A stretch of 64,000 nucleotides of DNA, taken from Nocardioides jejuensis. GTDB taxonomy: Bacteria > Actinomycetota > Actinomycetes > Propionibacteriales > Nocardioidaceae. The position numbers were made by a program, and so were the translations under genes. The notes below the pieces were generated by a model. The model worked only from the letters and a program-made list of their open reading frames with translations, had not been told where the DNA came from and searched no databases. Numbering within the stretch: the stretch's first letter is position 1; each line of letters starts with the position of its first letter. The stretch is taken from the NCBI RefSeq assembly GCF_004337475.1, contig NZ_SJZJ01000012.1, forward strand, positions 1-64,000, read 5' to 3'. This document shows, one piece after another, positions 35,987 through 46,579 of this stretch.

Positions 35987-37267
35987 TCACGCCCCGAATG
36001 CGTGCCTCATCGGGTAGCTGGTCTGGCCGTCGACCGTCTTCGTGGCGAGGACGTGGTGCAGCTGGATCTCGTTGCGCTCGAACCCGATCCGCGACCCGGC
36101 CATGTAGAGCCCCCACACCCGCGCCGTGCCGAGGCCAACCTCGGCGACGCACTCGTCCCAGTGCTCCACGAGGTTGCGGCTCCAGCCGGCCAGGGTGAGC
36201 GCGTAGTGGCGCCGGATGTTCTCGTGGTGCTGCACCTCGAGGCCGGCGTCCTCCACGGCGGTGACGATCGTGCCGGAGCCGATCAGCTCGCCGTCAGGAA
36301 AGACGTAGCGGTCGATGAACGCCCCCGCCCGACCGCTGCCCCGGTTGTCGGCACGCGTGATGCAGTGGTTGAGGAAGCGCCCGTCGGGCTTGAGCCGGTC
36401 AGCCACGAACCCGAAGTACGCCGGGTAGTTGGCCAGCCCGATGTGCTCGGTCAGGCCGATCGAGCTGATCGCGTCGAAGCCGGTCTCCTCGACGTGGCGG
36501 TAGTCGAGGTGGCGCACCTCGGCGTACCGGTCGAGGTGCTCCTCCTTGATCGCCCGCTGGGCCCACGACGCCTGCTCGCGCGAGAGCGTGACGCCGAGCG
36601 CGTGGACGCCGTACTCCCGGGCTGCGAAGCGGACCATCCCGCCCCAGCCGCAGCCGAGGTCGAGGAGCCGCTGCCCGGCACGCAGGTCGAGCTTGCGGCA
36701 GATCAGGTCGTACTTCGCCTCCTGCGCCTCCTCGAGCGTCGCGGCGGGCCCCGGGAAGACCGCGCAGGTGTAGGTCATCGACGGCCCGAGCACCAGCTCG
36801 TAGAACCGGTTGGAGACGTCGTAGTGGTGGTGGATCGCGTCGGCGTCGCGCTCCTCCGTGTGCCGCAGGAACCAGCGCAGCCCTTCGAGCTTGTGCCGCC
36901 AGGCCGGCAGGTGCTCCTCCGGGGGCGGCTTGGGCGGCACGAAGTGGGACACGCCCAGCTCGGCCATCAGCTTCACGATCTCGACCGGCCCGGGTCGCGC
37001 GACGTCGGTGTTGCCCGCGATCAGCGACAGCATCGGGTGGGGATCGCCGGCGTGCGTGCCGTGGACGACCAGGTCTCCACTCACGTAGGCCCGCGCCAGA
37101 CCGAGGTCACCCGGCGCCGTCAGCAGGTACGCCAGTCCACGGGGCGAGGTCACCTCCAGCGTGTACGGGCACGACGTGTCGCCGGCCTCGCTGCCGTCGT
37201 ACGCGGCCAGGCGGACCGGCAGACCGCCGTCGAAGAATCCGTCGAGCACCTCGGCGATCCTGGTCAT
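35987..37267 (-). CDS. bfaB: SAM-dependent fatty-acid methyltransferase (BfaB/UfaA-like)
   Basis: The 426-residue protein belongs to the cyclopropane-fatty-acyl-phospholipid synthase family. SAM-binding motif LLDLGCGWGGMVRFAAREYG, the preceding HHYDVSNRFYELVLG and C-terminal ENIRRHYALTLAGWSRNL are visible. In mycobacteria the homologous enzyme acts with an FAD-dependent partner to make 10-methylene then 10-methyl fatty acids (tuberculostearic acid). The adjacent gene upstream, 3 bp away, encodes that type of partner. AGGAGG lies just before the ATG. The cyclopropane synthase activity is the alternative. Confidence 0.8.
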   Translation of the reverse strand: MTRIAEVLDGFFDGGLPVRLAAYDGSEAGDTSCPYTLEVTSPRGLAYLLTAPGDLGLARAYVSGDLVVHGTHAGDPHPMLSLIAGNTDVARPGPVEIVKLMAELGVSHFVPPKPPPEEHLPAWRHKLEGLRWFLRHTEERDADAIHHHYDVSNRFYELVLGPSMTYTCAVFPGPAATLEEAQEAKYDLICRKLDLRAGQRLLDLGCGWGGMVRFAAREYGVHALGVTLSREQASWAQRAIKEEHLDRYAEVRHLDYRHVEETGFDAISSIGLTEHIGLANYPAYFGFVADRLKPDGRFLNHCITRADNRGSGRAGAFIDRYVFPDGELIGSGTIVTAVEDAGLEVQHHENIRRHYALTLAGWSRNLVEHWDECVAEVGLGTARVWGLYMAGSRIGFERNEIQLHHVLATKTVDGQTSYPMRHAFGA

Positions 37268-37269
37268 GG

Positions 37270-38652
37270 CTACCTCCTGTGCACTGCCTTGTCGTAGAGC
37301 GACGTCAGCCGCCCGTCGGGGTCGTACTGCTGCTTCACGGCCCTGAGGTTGTCCCCGTTGTAGAGCCGGTCGAAATCCTCCGGCGAGTAGAAGGCCTCGC
37401 TGTAGAGCGACTTGTGGCCGCCGAGCTCGCTCACCTTCGCCTCGATCGCGCGGTTGGTCGGCCCGTCCTCGGCACCGTCGCCGACGCGCACCGTGCCCCA
37501 GAAGCCGACGTTGACGTAGGTCGTCCCTGCCTCGAGCGGGTACGACGACCAGGGCCTCGCGCCCGGGGCGGCCTCACGGCTGACCCGGAGCGGGCAGAGC
37601 CAGAGCGGGCGCATCCCCACCTCCGCGTCGAACCAGGTGAGGAACTCGCCCAGCCGGTCCAGCGGCACCTCGACGTCCTGCACGACGCGCTCGGCAGCGG
37701 GCCGGCCGGCGCGCTGGTCCAAGCGGCGCGAGATGTCGAAGCGCTGGTCGAGCCCGAGCAGCCGGTGATAGACGTCCGAACGCCGCAGCCGGCGCGGCCA
37801 GACCGCCCGGACCACCGGATGCTGCGCCCCGAACGCCTGGCTGCACCAGAACCAGTCGGTGTCCCAGCGCCACAGGTAGTCGTGCATGGTCAGGACGTCG
37901 GTCTCGCGCTGCTGGAGCGACCGGTAGAAGACGTGGCCGCCGGTGTAGTCAGACGGCCACTGGTCGCCGGGCTCGTCGGTCCAGTGCGCCAGCGTCAGCA
38001 CGAGGTCGTCCGGCGCGAAGGCGACACCGTCCATGGCGTCCACCTGCTCGCCGTCCCACTCCCCTGTCTCGGTGACCTCGGCGATCGCCTTCTCGAGGAC
38101 GCCGACGTCGGAGAACCGCAGGTGCCGCAGTCGTGCGTACGCCGGGGCAGGCGCGAGCGCGATGCGCAGGCGGGTGGCGTAGCCGAGCGAGCCGTAGGAG
38201 TTGGGGAACGCATCGAACAGCGGCTCCCCCGGCATCACCGTGACGATCTCGCCGCCACCGGTCAGGACGTCCATCGCCAGCACGCTCTCGTGCGGGAGGC
38301 CGAGCCGGAAGCTGGTCGCCTCGATCCCGAGGCCGGTCACCGCGCCACCGAGCGTGATCGTGCGGAGCTGCGGCACGACGTACGGCACCAGGCCGTGCGG
38401 CAGCGTCGCCGCCACGAGGTGCTCGTAGGTGCACATGCCCTGCACCTCGGCCGTGCGTCCCCGCACGTCGACCTCGATGACGCCGTCGAGGCCGGACACG
38501 TCCAGCCCCGTCGCGACCTGCTCACGCGGCCGGAAGAGGTTGGAGGTCTTCTTGCGCAGGCGGACGGTGTCGCCGGGCGGGATCGCGGCGTACGACGTCA
38601 GCAGCCGTGCCACGCCCTCCCGGTGCTGCTGCCAGCCGACCGGAGTGGACAC
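37270..38652 (-). CDS. bfaA: FAD-binding oxidoreductase, 10-methylene fatty acid reductase candidate
   Basis: The 460-residue protein has a PCMH-type FAD-binding domain ([34 protein letters not shown] and [25 protein letters not shown]) and a C-terminal cap domain, resembling sterol-reductase-like enzymes. Next to a methyltransferase of the cyclopropane synthase family it matches BfaA of mycobacteria, which reduces the methylene intermediate to the 10-methyl chain. It is first in the two-gene operon. Tuberculostearic acid occurs in several actinobacterial lineages including members of Nocardioidaceae. The function is inferred from pairing. Confidence 0.75.
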   Translation of the reverse strand: MSTPVGWQQHREGVARLLTSYAAIPPGDTVRLRKKTSNLFRPREQVATGLDVSGLDGVIEVDVRGRTAEVQGMCTYEHLVAATLPHGLVPYVVPQLRTITLGGAVTGLGIEATSFRLGLPHESVLAMDVLTGGGEIVTVMPGEPLFDAFPNSYGSLGYATRLRIALAPAPAYARLRHLRFSDVGVLEKAIAEVTETGEWDGEQVDAMDGVAFAPDDLVLTLAHWTDEPGDQWPSDYTGGHVFYRSLQQRETDVLTMHDYLWRWDTDWFWCSQAFGAQHPVVRAVWPRRLRRSDVYHRLLGLDQRFDISRRLDQRAGRPAAERVVQDVEVPLDRLGEFLTWFDAEVGMRPLWLCPLRVSREAAPGARPWSSYPLEAGTTYVNVGFWGTVRVGDGAEDGPTNRAIEAKVSELGGHKSLYSEAFYSPEDFDRLYNGDNLRAVKQQYDPDGRLTSLYDKAVHRR

Positions 38653-38699
38653 ATTCCGACGCTAGCGCGGCACTCCAGAGAGCGTCACTCGCCGGAAAG

Positions 38700-39026
38700 T
38701 CAGCGGAGCTTGCCGGCCGGGTCGGCGAGGTGGATGACGACAGTGTCGCCGGCGAAGTCGGCGACCGCGGCCGCGTCGGGCTCGGTCAGCGCCTCGGCGT
38801 CGCCGAGCAGCACGAGCGCCTCGAGGCCCCGCGAACCGGAGGCGACCGCCATGCCGATGCAGACCTGTACCGCGCTGAGCTGGAGGCTCGGCAGGTCGAC
38901 CGTGGCGGCGGCGTACGTGCGGCCGTCGCTGTCGCGGACGGCAGCTCCCTCGGCGGCACGGGTGCGGGCGCGCGTCGCGCGGGCGAGCACGACGAGCTTG
39001 TTGTCCTCGGCGGTCAGGTCAGCCAT
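38700..39026 (-). CDS. cytidine-deaminase-like protein lacking the zinc motifs
   Basis: The 108-residue protein has the layout of a short cytidine-deaminase fold ([57 protein letters not shown]...). The catalytic HAE and PCxxC motifs are missing; only one cysteine, in VQVCIG, is seen. It sits in the conserved actinobacterial block after corC, where such genes are commonly annotated as cytidine deaminase. Catalysis is therefore unlikely. A structural or regulatory role is possible. Confidence 0.6.
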   Translation of the reverse strand: MADLTAEDNKLVVLARATRARTRAAEGAAVRDSDGRTYAAATVDLPSLQLSAVQVCIGMAVASGSRGLEALVLLGDAEALTEPDAAAVADFAGDTVVIHLADPAGKLR

Positions 39027-39031
39027 GCGGG

Positions 39032-40348
39032 TCAGGCTACCGATCCGGGATCTGCGTCCTCGTCGGGTGTCCCCTCGGAATCGGCCAGGCGGCTGATCAC
39101 GACGGTGTCGACACGCTTGCGGCGACCGCTCGCCGCCACTGCCTCGAAGCGCAGACCACCGACCTCGACTGCGGACCCCGGGATCGGTACGACGCCCATG
39201 AACTTCGCCATCAGGCCACCCACCGAGTCGACGTCATCGTCGGAGATGTCGACGTCCGGGAAGAGCTCGTCCAGGTCGTCGACGGGATACCGCGAGGAGA
39301 CCTTCACCGAGCCGTCGTCGAGGTGCGCGACCTCGACCTCGGCGGCGTCGTACTCGTCGGTGATCTCGCCGACGATCTCCTCCAGGACGTCCTCGATGGT
39401 GACGATGCCTGCGGTGCCGCCGTACTCGTCGACGACGATCGCCATGTGCTGGCGGCGGGCCTGCATCTCCTTCAGGAGCGCGTCGGCGGGCAGGCTGTCG
39501 GGCACCCAGTGCACCGGCCGCAGCAGGGTGTCGATGCGCTGGGTCGTCTCGGAGTCGGCGTCGTCGAAGACGCGTCGCGAGACGTCCTTGAGGTAGGCCA
39601 GACCGACGACGTCGTCGAGGTTCTCGCCGATCACCGGCAGGCGGGAGTAGCCGCTGCGGAGGAAGAGCGACATCGTCTGGCGGAGGTTCTTGTGGCGCTC
39701 GACGAAGACGACGTCGTTGCGCGGCACCATCACCTCGCGCACGGTGGTGTCGCCGAGCTCGAAGACGTTGTGCACCATCTGGCGCTCGCCCTCTTCGATC
39801 ACGCTCGAGGCGCTGGCCAGGTCGACCAGCTCACGCAGCTCGGTCTCGCTGGCGAACGGGCCTTCGCGGAAACCCTTGCCGGGCGTGATCGCGTTGCCGA
39901 GCAGGATCAGCAGCCGCGGGAGCGGGCCGAGCAGCGGCGTCAGCGTGAGGAGCACGGGGGCCGCGGCCAGCGCGATCGGCTCCGAGTGCTGGCGGCCGAG
40001 CGTGCGCGGCGCGACGCCGATGACGACGTACGACACCACGACCATCGCTGCGGTCGCGAGCAGCGTCGCCTGCCACCAGACGGTGATGTGGTCGAGCGCG
40101 AGGTGGGCGACCATGACGATCGCCGCGACCTCGGCGGCGATGCGCAGCAGCAGGACGCTGTTGAGGTAGCGCGGTGGGTCCTCGAGCAGGCGGACCAGCG
40201 TGCCCGCGCCGGCACGCCCCTCGTCCTCGATCTCCTCCGCACGGGCGCGCGAGAAGGAGATGAGGGCCGCGTCGACGGCCGACAGCAGTCCGGCGACCGC
40301 GGTCAGCGCGACCGCGGCGACGAGCAGCCAGAGATCCGCAGGCTCCAT
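39032..40348 (-). CDS. hemolysin/CorC-family membrane protein (DUF21 and CBS domains)
   Basis: The 438-residue protein has an N-terminal DUF21 domain with about four membrane helices (residues about 5-160), a CBS pair (residues about 205-330, from [17 protein letters not shown]) and a C-terminal CorC/HlyC domain ([13 protein letters not shown]). Related proteins act in magnesium or cobalt efflux or membrane protein assembly. The CorC name is historical; haemolysis is not implied. It lies between ybeY and the deaminase-like gene, all on one strand. Confidence 0.9.
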   Translation of the reverse strand: MEPADLWLLVAAVALTAVAGLLSAVDAALISFSRARAEEIEDEGRAGAGTLVRLLEDPPRYLNSVLLLRIAAEVAAIVMVAHLALDHITVWWQATLLATAAMVVVSYVVIGVAPRTLGRQHSEPIALAAAPVLLTLTPLLGPLPRLLILLGNAITPGKGFREGPFASETELRELVDLASASSVIEEGERQMVHNVFELGDTTVREVMVPRNDVVFVERHKNLRQTMSLFLRSGYSRLPVIGENLDDVVGLAYLKDVSRRVFDDADSETTQRIDTLLRPVHWVPDSLPADALLKEMQARRQHMAIVVDEYGGTAGIVTIEDVLEEIVGEITDEYDAAEVEVAHLDDGSVKVSSRYPVDDLDELFPDVDISDDDVDSVGGLMAKFMGVVPIPGSAVEVGGLRFEAVAASGRRKRVDTVVISRLADSEGTPDEDADPGSVA

Positions 40349-40352
40349 CGGG

Positions 40353-40816
40353 TCAGCCCGCGCGGAACTCGGCGAGGAGCTGGTCCTGCAACCCGAACAT
40401 GACCCGGTGCTCCTCCGGCTCGGCGTGGTCGTAGCCGAGCAGGTGGAGGATGCCGTGGACCGTCAGCAGCTGGAGCTCGGCCTCCGTGGAGTAGCCCGCG
40501 TCACCGGCGTCGCGACGCTCGGTCGCCTGGCGCTCGGCGACGACCGGGCAGAGCACGAGGTCGCCCAGGACGCCCTCCTCGGGCTCCTCGTTGACCTTGC
40601 CGGGGCGCAGCTCGTCCATCGGGAAGGCGAGCACGTCGGTCGGGCCCTCCTTCTCCATCCACTTCTCGTTGAGCTCGGCGATCGTCGGCTCGTCGACGGC
40701 CTTGATGCAGAGCTCGGCGAGGGGGTGGACGCGCATCCGGTCCAGCACGAACCGGGCAAGCCTCGAGGTGGCCTGCACGTCCAGCGGCAGGCCCGACTCG
40801 TTGAGCACCTCGATGG

Positions 40817-40820
<4 letters not shown>
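40353..40820 (-). CDS. ybeY: endoribonuclease YbeY
   Basis: YbeY is a metal-dependent RNase involved in 16S rRNA 3'-end maturation and ribosome quality control. The 155-residue protein has the hallmark HGILHLLGYDH motif (the three metal-binding histidines continue to PEEH), and the preceding LGDLVLCPVVAERQA. Length is normal. Its start overlaps the phoH stop (ATGA), and corC follows after 4 bp, so it belongs to the phoH-ybeY-corC operon. Confidence 0.94.
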
Positions 40821-41893
<1,073 letters not shown>

Positions 41894-41946
41894 GGGTGCA
41901 GCAAGTCTATCCGCGTCACCCGCGCTGGCGGGGCCGGGCGTGGGAG

Positions 41947-42306
41947 TCAGCCCGGGGGCCACTGCAGGTTGCGGCCGCCCAGCAGGTGCAGGTGCACGTG
42001 GAAGACCGTCTGGCCCGCGTCCGCACCGGTGTTGAAGACCAGGCGGTAGCCGGTCTCGAGACCTTCCTTCTCCGCGACGTCGCGGGCGGTGGTGATCAGG
42101 TCCGCGGCCATCGTCGGCGCCCAGTGCGCGACCTCGGCCGCGTTGGCGTAGTGGTCCTTCGGCACGACGAGTACGTGCGTCGGCGCCTGCGGGTTGAGGT
42201 CGCGGAAGGCGACGGAGTGCTCGGAGGCGTGGACGATCTCCGCCGGGATGTCGCCGGCGACGATCTTGCAGAACAGACAGTCCGGGTCAGGCATCGGTGC
42301 GTTCAT
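41947..42306 (-). CDS. hinT: HIT-family nucleotide hydrolase (HinT-like)
   Basis: The 119-residue protein has the histidine triad HVHLHLLGG, the N-terminal CLFCKIVAGDIPAEIV with a zinc-type cysteine pair, and the HVLVVPKDHYANAAEV segment. HinT-type enzymes hydrolyse adenosine phosphoramidates and aminoacyl-AMP. TAGGCT lies 7 nt before the ATG (minus strand), suggesting a leaderless message. It is first in the hinT-phoH-ybeY-corC order typical of actinobacteria. Confidence 0.94.
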   Translation of the reverse strand: MNAPMPDPDCLFCKIVAGDIPAEIVHASEHSVAFRDLNPQAPTHVLVVPKDHYANAAEVAHWAPTMAADLITTARDVAEKEGLETGYRLVFNTGADAGQTVFHVHLHLLGGRNLQWPPG

Positions 42307-42384
42307 GACGCCCAGCCTAGGACCCTCAGGGGATGAGGTGTGTCGCCGTGTAAACCCCCCGGCCGCGGTGCGCGTGGGACTAGC

Positions 42385-42933
42385 GTGACCATCGTGGACC
42401 CGGACCCGCTCGCGCTGGCGTCGTTGACGGCCGACGAGGCCGTCTCCGAGCTGTACGCCGCCCACTGGCGCCGCCTCGTGCGGCTCTCGGTGCTCCTCGT
42501 CCACGACCAGGGCCTCGCCGAGGAGATCACCCAGGACGCGTTCGTCGCGCTGCACGGGCGGTGGTCCCGCCTCCGGTCCCCCGAGTCGGCGCTCGCCTAC
42601 CTCCGGCAGACGGTGGTCAACCGCTCGCGGTCGGCACTGCGCCACCGCAAGGTCGTCGACCGGCACGCAGCGCGGGAACGTCTGCCGGAGCCCGCTCCCG
42701 GCGCCGACGACGGAGTCAGTGCCGACGTACGCCGTGCGGAGGTGCTGGCCGCCCTGCACGCACTCCCCCGGCGCCAGCGCGAGGTGCTCGCGCTGCGCTA
42801 CTACCTGGACCTCTCCGAAGCCGACATCGCCGCAACGCTCGGCATCAGCCAGGGCGCCGTCAAGAGCCACGCGTCCCGTGGCTCCGCCACACTCCGCACG
42901 CACCTCGCTCCGCACCTGGAGGACCTCCGATGA
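42385..42933 (+). CDS. ECF sigma factor, SigE family
   Basis: The 182-residue protein has region 2 (SELYAAHWRRLVRLSVLLVHDQGLAEEITQDAFVALHGRW) and region 4 (LPRRQREVLALRYYLDLSEADIAATLGISQGAVKSHASRGSATLRTHL) and nothing else, the usual ECF layout. GTG at 42385 and at 42394 are both possible starts. It overlaps the next gene by ATGA, so it is coupled to a membrane protein that may act as its anti-sigma factor. The stimulus is unknown. Confidence 0.9.
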   Translation: MTIVDPDPLALASLTADEAVSELYAAHWRRLVRLSVLLVHDQGLAEEITQDAFVALHGRWSRLRSPESALAYLRQTVVNRSRSALRHRKVVDRHAARERLPEPAPGADDGVSADVRRAEVLAALHALPRRQREVLALRYYLDLSEADIAATLGISQGAVKSHASRGSATLRTHLAPHLEDLR

Positions 42934-44006
42934 ACCACGACGAAACCCTCGCGCGGCTCATCCGCGAGGCCGCCGACCAGGTGCAGCCCACCCACGCCCT
43001 CGACGCGATCCGCCGCCGGACCGTCACCGCCCCGAAGGAGAGCGCCATGTCCATCGCCCGCACCTGGATCCTCGGAGGCCTCGGCGGCGCCGTCGCCACC
43101 GCGGCCGTCATCGGTGGCGTCTACTTCGTGACGACCAACGGCAACGACGACGGCACCCCCGGGCCGCTGAGCTCGCCGACGCAGTCGGTGACACCGGCAC
43201 CGTCGGAGACGCCGTCAGCCACCGTCACGCCGCCGGCCTCGCAGGCGTTCACCGTCCCGGTCTACTGGCCGGGCCAGACGCCGGCGGGGATGCGGCTGTT
43301 CCGCGAGTTCACGCACGCCGAGGGCGAGACCAAGCTCGAGGCTGCCATCAAGACGGCCGTGCTCGAGGCACCGGACGACCCGGACTACACGGCCCTGTGG
43401 CGTACCGCCGGTGCCGCCGACTGCTCCGCCGAGCTGACCGGCGACACCGTGACCATCAACGTCGATGCCGAGCCGGACCCGTCCGAGCACGCGCGCCTGC
43501 ATGACGGCAGCTCCCTCCCGGACGACCAGCGTGCGATCGCGATCGAGCAGCTGATCTACACGGCCCAGGCGGCTGTCGGCAAGGGCCGGATCCCCGTGCA
43601 GTTCCTGCTCGACGGCAAGCACACCGACACCCTCCTCGGCGTTCCCGTGTCGGAGCCGCTGGCCAACGCGCCCGTGCTCGACACGCTGTCGCACGTGAAC
43701 CTGTCGACGCCCTCGGAGGGTCAGGTGATCACCGGGGGCACGATCAACGTCACCGGCGTGGCCAACTCCTTCGAGGCGAACGTCGTCCTTCGGCTGCAGC
43801 GCTACGAGGGCAACTACATCGCCTTCCAGGGACCGGTGACGGCCGAGGGCTGGATGGGCGAGAAGCTCTTCCCGTTCTCGACATCGATCGACATCTCGAA
43901 GGTGACCCCCGGCAAGTACATCCTGATGGCGATGACCGATGACCCGTCGGGCGGCGCCGAGGGCCCGGGCGCGTTCACGGACACCAAGGTCATCACCATC
44001 AAGTGA
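42930..44006 (+). CDS. membrane protein with GerMN and Gmad2 domains, putative anti-sigma partner
   Basis: The 358-residue protein starts with a short cytoplasmic helical segment (residues 1-45), a membrane helix (ILGGLGGAVATAAVIGGVYFV, about residues 48-68), a Thr/Pro/Ser-rich linker, then extracytoplasmic domains resembling GerMN (about residues 115-235; QLIYTAQAAVGKGRIPVQFLLDGK) and Gmad2 (about 250-358; LSTPSEGQVITGGTINVTGVANSFEANV). The short N-terminal cytoplasmic part could bind the sigma factor translated just before. The same layout is common in actinobacteria that do not form endospores. The anti-sigma role is inference from position. Confidence 0.72.
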   Translation: MNHDETLARLIREAADQVQPTHALDAIRRRTVTAPKESAMSIARTWILGGLGGAVATAAVIGGVYFVTTNGNDDGTPGPLSSPTQSVTPAPSETPSATVTPPASQAFTVPVYWPGQTPAGMRLFREFTHAEGETKLEAAIKTAVLEAPDDPDYTALWRTAGAADCSAELTGDTVTINVDAEPDPSEHARLHDGSSLPDDQRAIAIEQLIYTAQAAVGKGRIPVQFLLDGKHTDTLLGVPVSEPLANAPVLDTLSHVNLSTPSEGQVITGGTINVTGVANSFEANVVLRLQRYEGNYIAFQGPVTAEGWMGEKLFPFSTSIDISKVTPGKYILMAMTDDPSGGAEGPGAFTDTKVITIK

Positions 44007-44008
44007 TC

Positions 44009-44049
44009 TGGTGCGTCTGTGGCGCATTGGGTGCGCCACAGACGCACCA
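44009..44049. terminator. 18-bp perfect hairpin
   Basis: TGGTGCGTCTGTGGCGCA (44009-44026) pairs exactly with 44032-44049 around a TTGGG loop directly after the sigma operon. No T-run follows. The size resembles the palindromes at 34136, 51290 and 52333, but the sequence is different. Confidence 0.75.
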
Positions 44050-44078
44050 CACTTGGCGGTGATTCCCATACTTGGCGC

Positions 44079-44600
44079 GTGATCCGCCTCGTGAACGTCG
44101 CCGCCGCCCTCCTCCTGACCAGTGGCTGTGCCGCAGCCACGCACGACCAGGGCAGCGCCGGCAGCGAGCCGGACATAGTCCTCGGCTGGCAGGACGGCGA
44201 TGGCCGAGCTGTCGACCTTCCCGACGGACCGTTCCTCGAGGGCGGCCTCACCGCACCGAAGCCGGGCGAGCCGGTGTTGATCAACTTCTGGGCGAGCACG
44301 TGCGGCCCGTGCAAGGCGGAGATGCCGCTCCTGGAGCGGCTCTCGACAGGAGGCGTCTCCGTGGTGGGCGTGACGAGCGACCGGTACGACTCCTTCGCCC
44401 GGGGCGCCATCACCAAGGCCGGTGTCACCTACCCGAACGAGCGCGACTTCAACCGGACCTACCTGCGCCAGTTCCGCGGGCTCGTGCCGATGATCGCCGT
44501 GCCCAGCTCCGTCGTGGTCGTCGACGGCACGGTGACGCGCGTGCACATCGGGCCGTTCCACTCGATGAAGGAACTGCGCGAGCTCACCGCGCCTGCCTGA
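44079..44600 (+). CDS. TlpA/thioredoxin-like lipoprotein
   Basis: The 173-residue protein has a short lipoprotein signal (VIRLVNVAAALLLTSGC) and a thioredoxin-fold domain with the active-site motif WASTCGPCKAEMPLLERL, cis-proline loop VPSSVVVV. It would act as an extracytoplasmic disulfide reductase. GTG at 44079 lies 6 nt after CATACT, suggesting leaderless translation. It is single; no cytochrome-maturation genes are nearby. Confidence 0.85.
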   Translation: MIRLVNVAAALLLTSGCAAATHDQGSAGSEPDIVLGWQDGDGRAVDLPDGPFLEGGLTAPKPGEPVLINFWASTCGPCKAEMPLLERLSTGGVSVVGVTSDRYDSFARGAITKAGVTYPNERDFNRTYLRQFRGLVPMIAVPSSVVVVDGTVTRVHIGPFHSMKELRELTAPA

Positions 44601-44632
44601 GCGGACTCAGCCCGACGGGGCGAGGCTCGCGC

Positions 44633-45373
44633 TCAGGCCCAGCGGTCGGTGCGGGACAGCAGGGCCGCGACAGCGGCAACACCGGCCGTCGACGTACGCA
44701 GCACCTCGTCGCCCAGCTTGACGCCCTGGACGCCGGCCTCGGCGAAGGCAGCGAGCTCGTCGGGGCTGATGCCGCCCTCGGGGCCGACGACGACCACGAT
44801 CGTGCCGGCGGCAGGCACCTTCAGCGACGAGAACGACGCGGGGCCCTCCTCGTGGAGCACCACGGCGAGGTCGGCGTCGCGGATCAGGCCCACGACCTGG
44901 GCCGTCGTCGCCATCGGCGGCACCAGCGGGAACCACGAGCGGCGCGCCTGCTTGGCCGCTTCGCGGGCGGTCGAGACCCACTTGCCGTGCGACTTCACGG
45001 CACGCTCGCCACGCCAGACCGCGACCGAGCGGGAGGCAGCCCACGGCACGATCTCGGCAACGCCGATCTCGGTCAGCACCTCGACCGCGAGCTCGCCACG
45101 CTCACCCTTCGGAATCGCCTGGACGACGACGATCCGTGGCGATGCCTGCCCCGCGACCTCGACCGACCCGACACGCACCTCGAACACGCGCTTGCCCGTC
45201 GACTCGACCTCACCCGTCACCGAGACACCGGACCCGTCGGTCAGGACGACCTGCTCCCCCACCGCCAGCCGGCGTACGGCGACGGCGTGGTGCGCCTCGT
45301 CACCGGTGACCTCGACGAGCGAGCCTTCCGTGACGCCGGAGAGCGTCGGGACGAGGTGGACCGGCAGCGACAT
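44633..45373 (-). CDS. rsmE: 16S rRNA (uracil-1498-N3)-methyltransferase
   Basis: RsmE methylates U1498 of 16S rRNA. The 246-residue protein has an N-terminal PUA-like domain (LVEVTGDEAHHAVAVRRLAVGEQV) and the SPOUT knot: IVVVQAIPKGERGELAVE, then VVVVGPEGGISPDEL and LGDEVLRTSTAGVAAVA. It is the last gene of the hrcA-dnaJ-rsmE operon, 14 bp after dnaJ. Confidence 0.95.
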   Translation of the reverse strand: MSLPVHLVPTLSGVTEGSLVEVTGDEAHHAVAVRRLAVGEQVVLTDGSGVSVTGEVESTGKRVFEVRVGSVEVAGQASPRIVVVQAIPKGERGELAVEVLTEIGVAEIVPWAASRSVAVWRGERAVKSHGKWVSTAREAAKQARRSWFPLVPPMATTAQVVGLIRDADLAVVLHEEGPASFSSLKVPAAGTIVVVVGPEGGISPDELAAFAEAGVQGVKLGDEVLRTSTAGVAAVAALLSRTDRWA

Positions 45374-45387
45374 CGTGAGACTCCGGA

Positions 45388-46554
45388 TCAGTGCTGCGAG
45401 AACGCGTCGCGGAAGCGGTTGAAGACCGACTTGTGGGCCGGCCGCAGCGAACCCTCGACGGCCTCCTCGCCGCGCAGCTTCGCGAGCTCGCGGAGCAGGT
45501 CCTCCTGGGCGGAGTCGAGCTTGGTCGGGGTCTCCACGACGACGGTCACGACCAGGTCGCCCCGGGTCTGCGTCCGCAGGCCGGGTACGCCGAGACCGCG
45601 CAGCGTCGTCGTGATGCCCGACTGCGTGCCGGGGGCGATGTCGAGGTCGAACGACTGCTCGCCCTCGGTGCCGAGGTCGGACTCGAGCGTCGGCAGGGTC
45701 AGCACGGTGCCGAGTGCGGCGGCCGTCATCGGCACCGAGACGGTCGCGTGCAGGTCGGTTCCGTTGCGGCGGAAGACAGCGTGCGGAGCGACGTGGATCT
45801 CGACGTACAGGTCGCCGGCGGGGCCACCGCCCGGGCCGACCTCGCCCTGCTCGGAGAGCTGGACACGGGTGCCGTTGTCGACGCCGGCCGGGATCTTGAC
45901 GGTGAGCGAACGGCGCGCACGGACGCGGCCGTCGCCCGCACACTCGCGGCACGGGTCGGGAATGATCGTGCCGAAGCCCTTGCACGCCGCACACGGACGC
46001 AGGGTGCGGATCTCGCCGAGGAACGAGCGCTGCACGTGCGCGACCTCGCCGCCGCCGTGGCAGGTCTCGCAGGTGATCGGCTTCGAGCCGGGGGCGGCGC
46101 CGTCGCCGTTGCAGGCGGTGCAGCGGACGGCCGTGTCGACCTTCAGCTCACGCGTGACACCGAACGCCGCCTCCGCCAGCTGGACCTCGAGCCGGATGAG
46201 GGCATCCTGGCCCCGGCGTACGCGCGGACGGGGGCCGCGACCGCCGGTCGAGCCCTGCTGTCCGCCCGCACCGCCGCCGAAGAAGGCGTCCATGATGTCG
46301 GTGAAGGAGAAGCCCTGGCCGGCACCGCCGAAGCCACCGCCGAACGGGTCGCCACCACGGTCGTACGCCGCGCGCTTCTGCGGGTCGCTCAGCACCTCGT
46401 AGGCGTGGGAGACGGTCTTGAAGGTCTCCTGCGCGTCCGGGTCAGGGTTGACGTCGGGGTGGTACTGCCGGGCGAGGCGCCGGTAGGCCTTCTTGATGGC
46501 GTCTGCGTCCGCGTCGCGGGAGACACCGAGGAGCTCGTAGAAGTCCTGGCTCAC
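45388..46554 (-). CDS. dnaJ: chaperone DnaJ
   Basis: The 388-residue co-chaperone stimulates the ATPase of DnaK. It has the J domain (residues 1-68, HPD in RQYHPDVN), a Gly/Phe-rich stretch ([18 protein letters not shown]), four zinc-binding repeats ([32 protein letters not shown]), and the substrate-binding C-terminal domains. This is the DnaJ2 type encoded next to hrcA in actinobacteria. Confidence 0.97.
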   Translation of the reverse strand: MSQDFYELLGVSRDADADAIKKAYRRLARQYHPDVNPDPDAQETFKTVSHAYEVLSDPQKRAAYDRGGDPFGGGFGGAGQGFSFTDIMDAFFGGGAGGQQGSTGGRGPRPRVRRGQDALIRLEVQLAEAAFGVTRELKVDTAVRCTACNGDGAAPGSKPITCETCHGGGEVAHVQRSFLGEIRTLRPCAACKGFGTIIPDPCRECAGDGRVRARRSLTVKIPAGVDNGTRVQLSEQGEVGPGGGPAGDLYVEIHVAPHAVFRRNGTDLHATVSVPMTAAALGTVLTLPTLESDLGTEGEQSFDLDIAPGTQSGITTTLRGLGVPGLRTQTRGDLVVTVVVETPTKLDSAQEDLLRELAKLRGEEAVEGSLRPAHKSVFNRFRDAFSQH

Positions 46555-46579
46555 GTGTTCTGTCCTTCGGGGTGTTCAG

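Noticed and set aside
44009..44049. Fourth copy of the dispersed palindrome
   Set aside because: Similar size and perfect pairing, but the arm sequence is unrelated.
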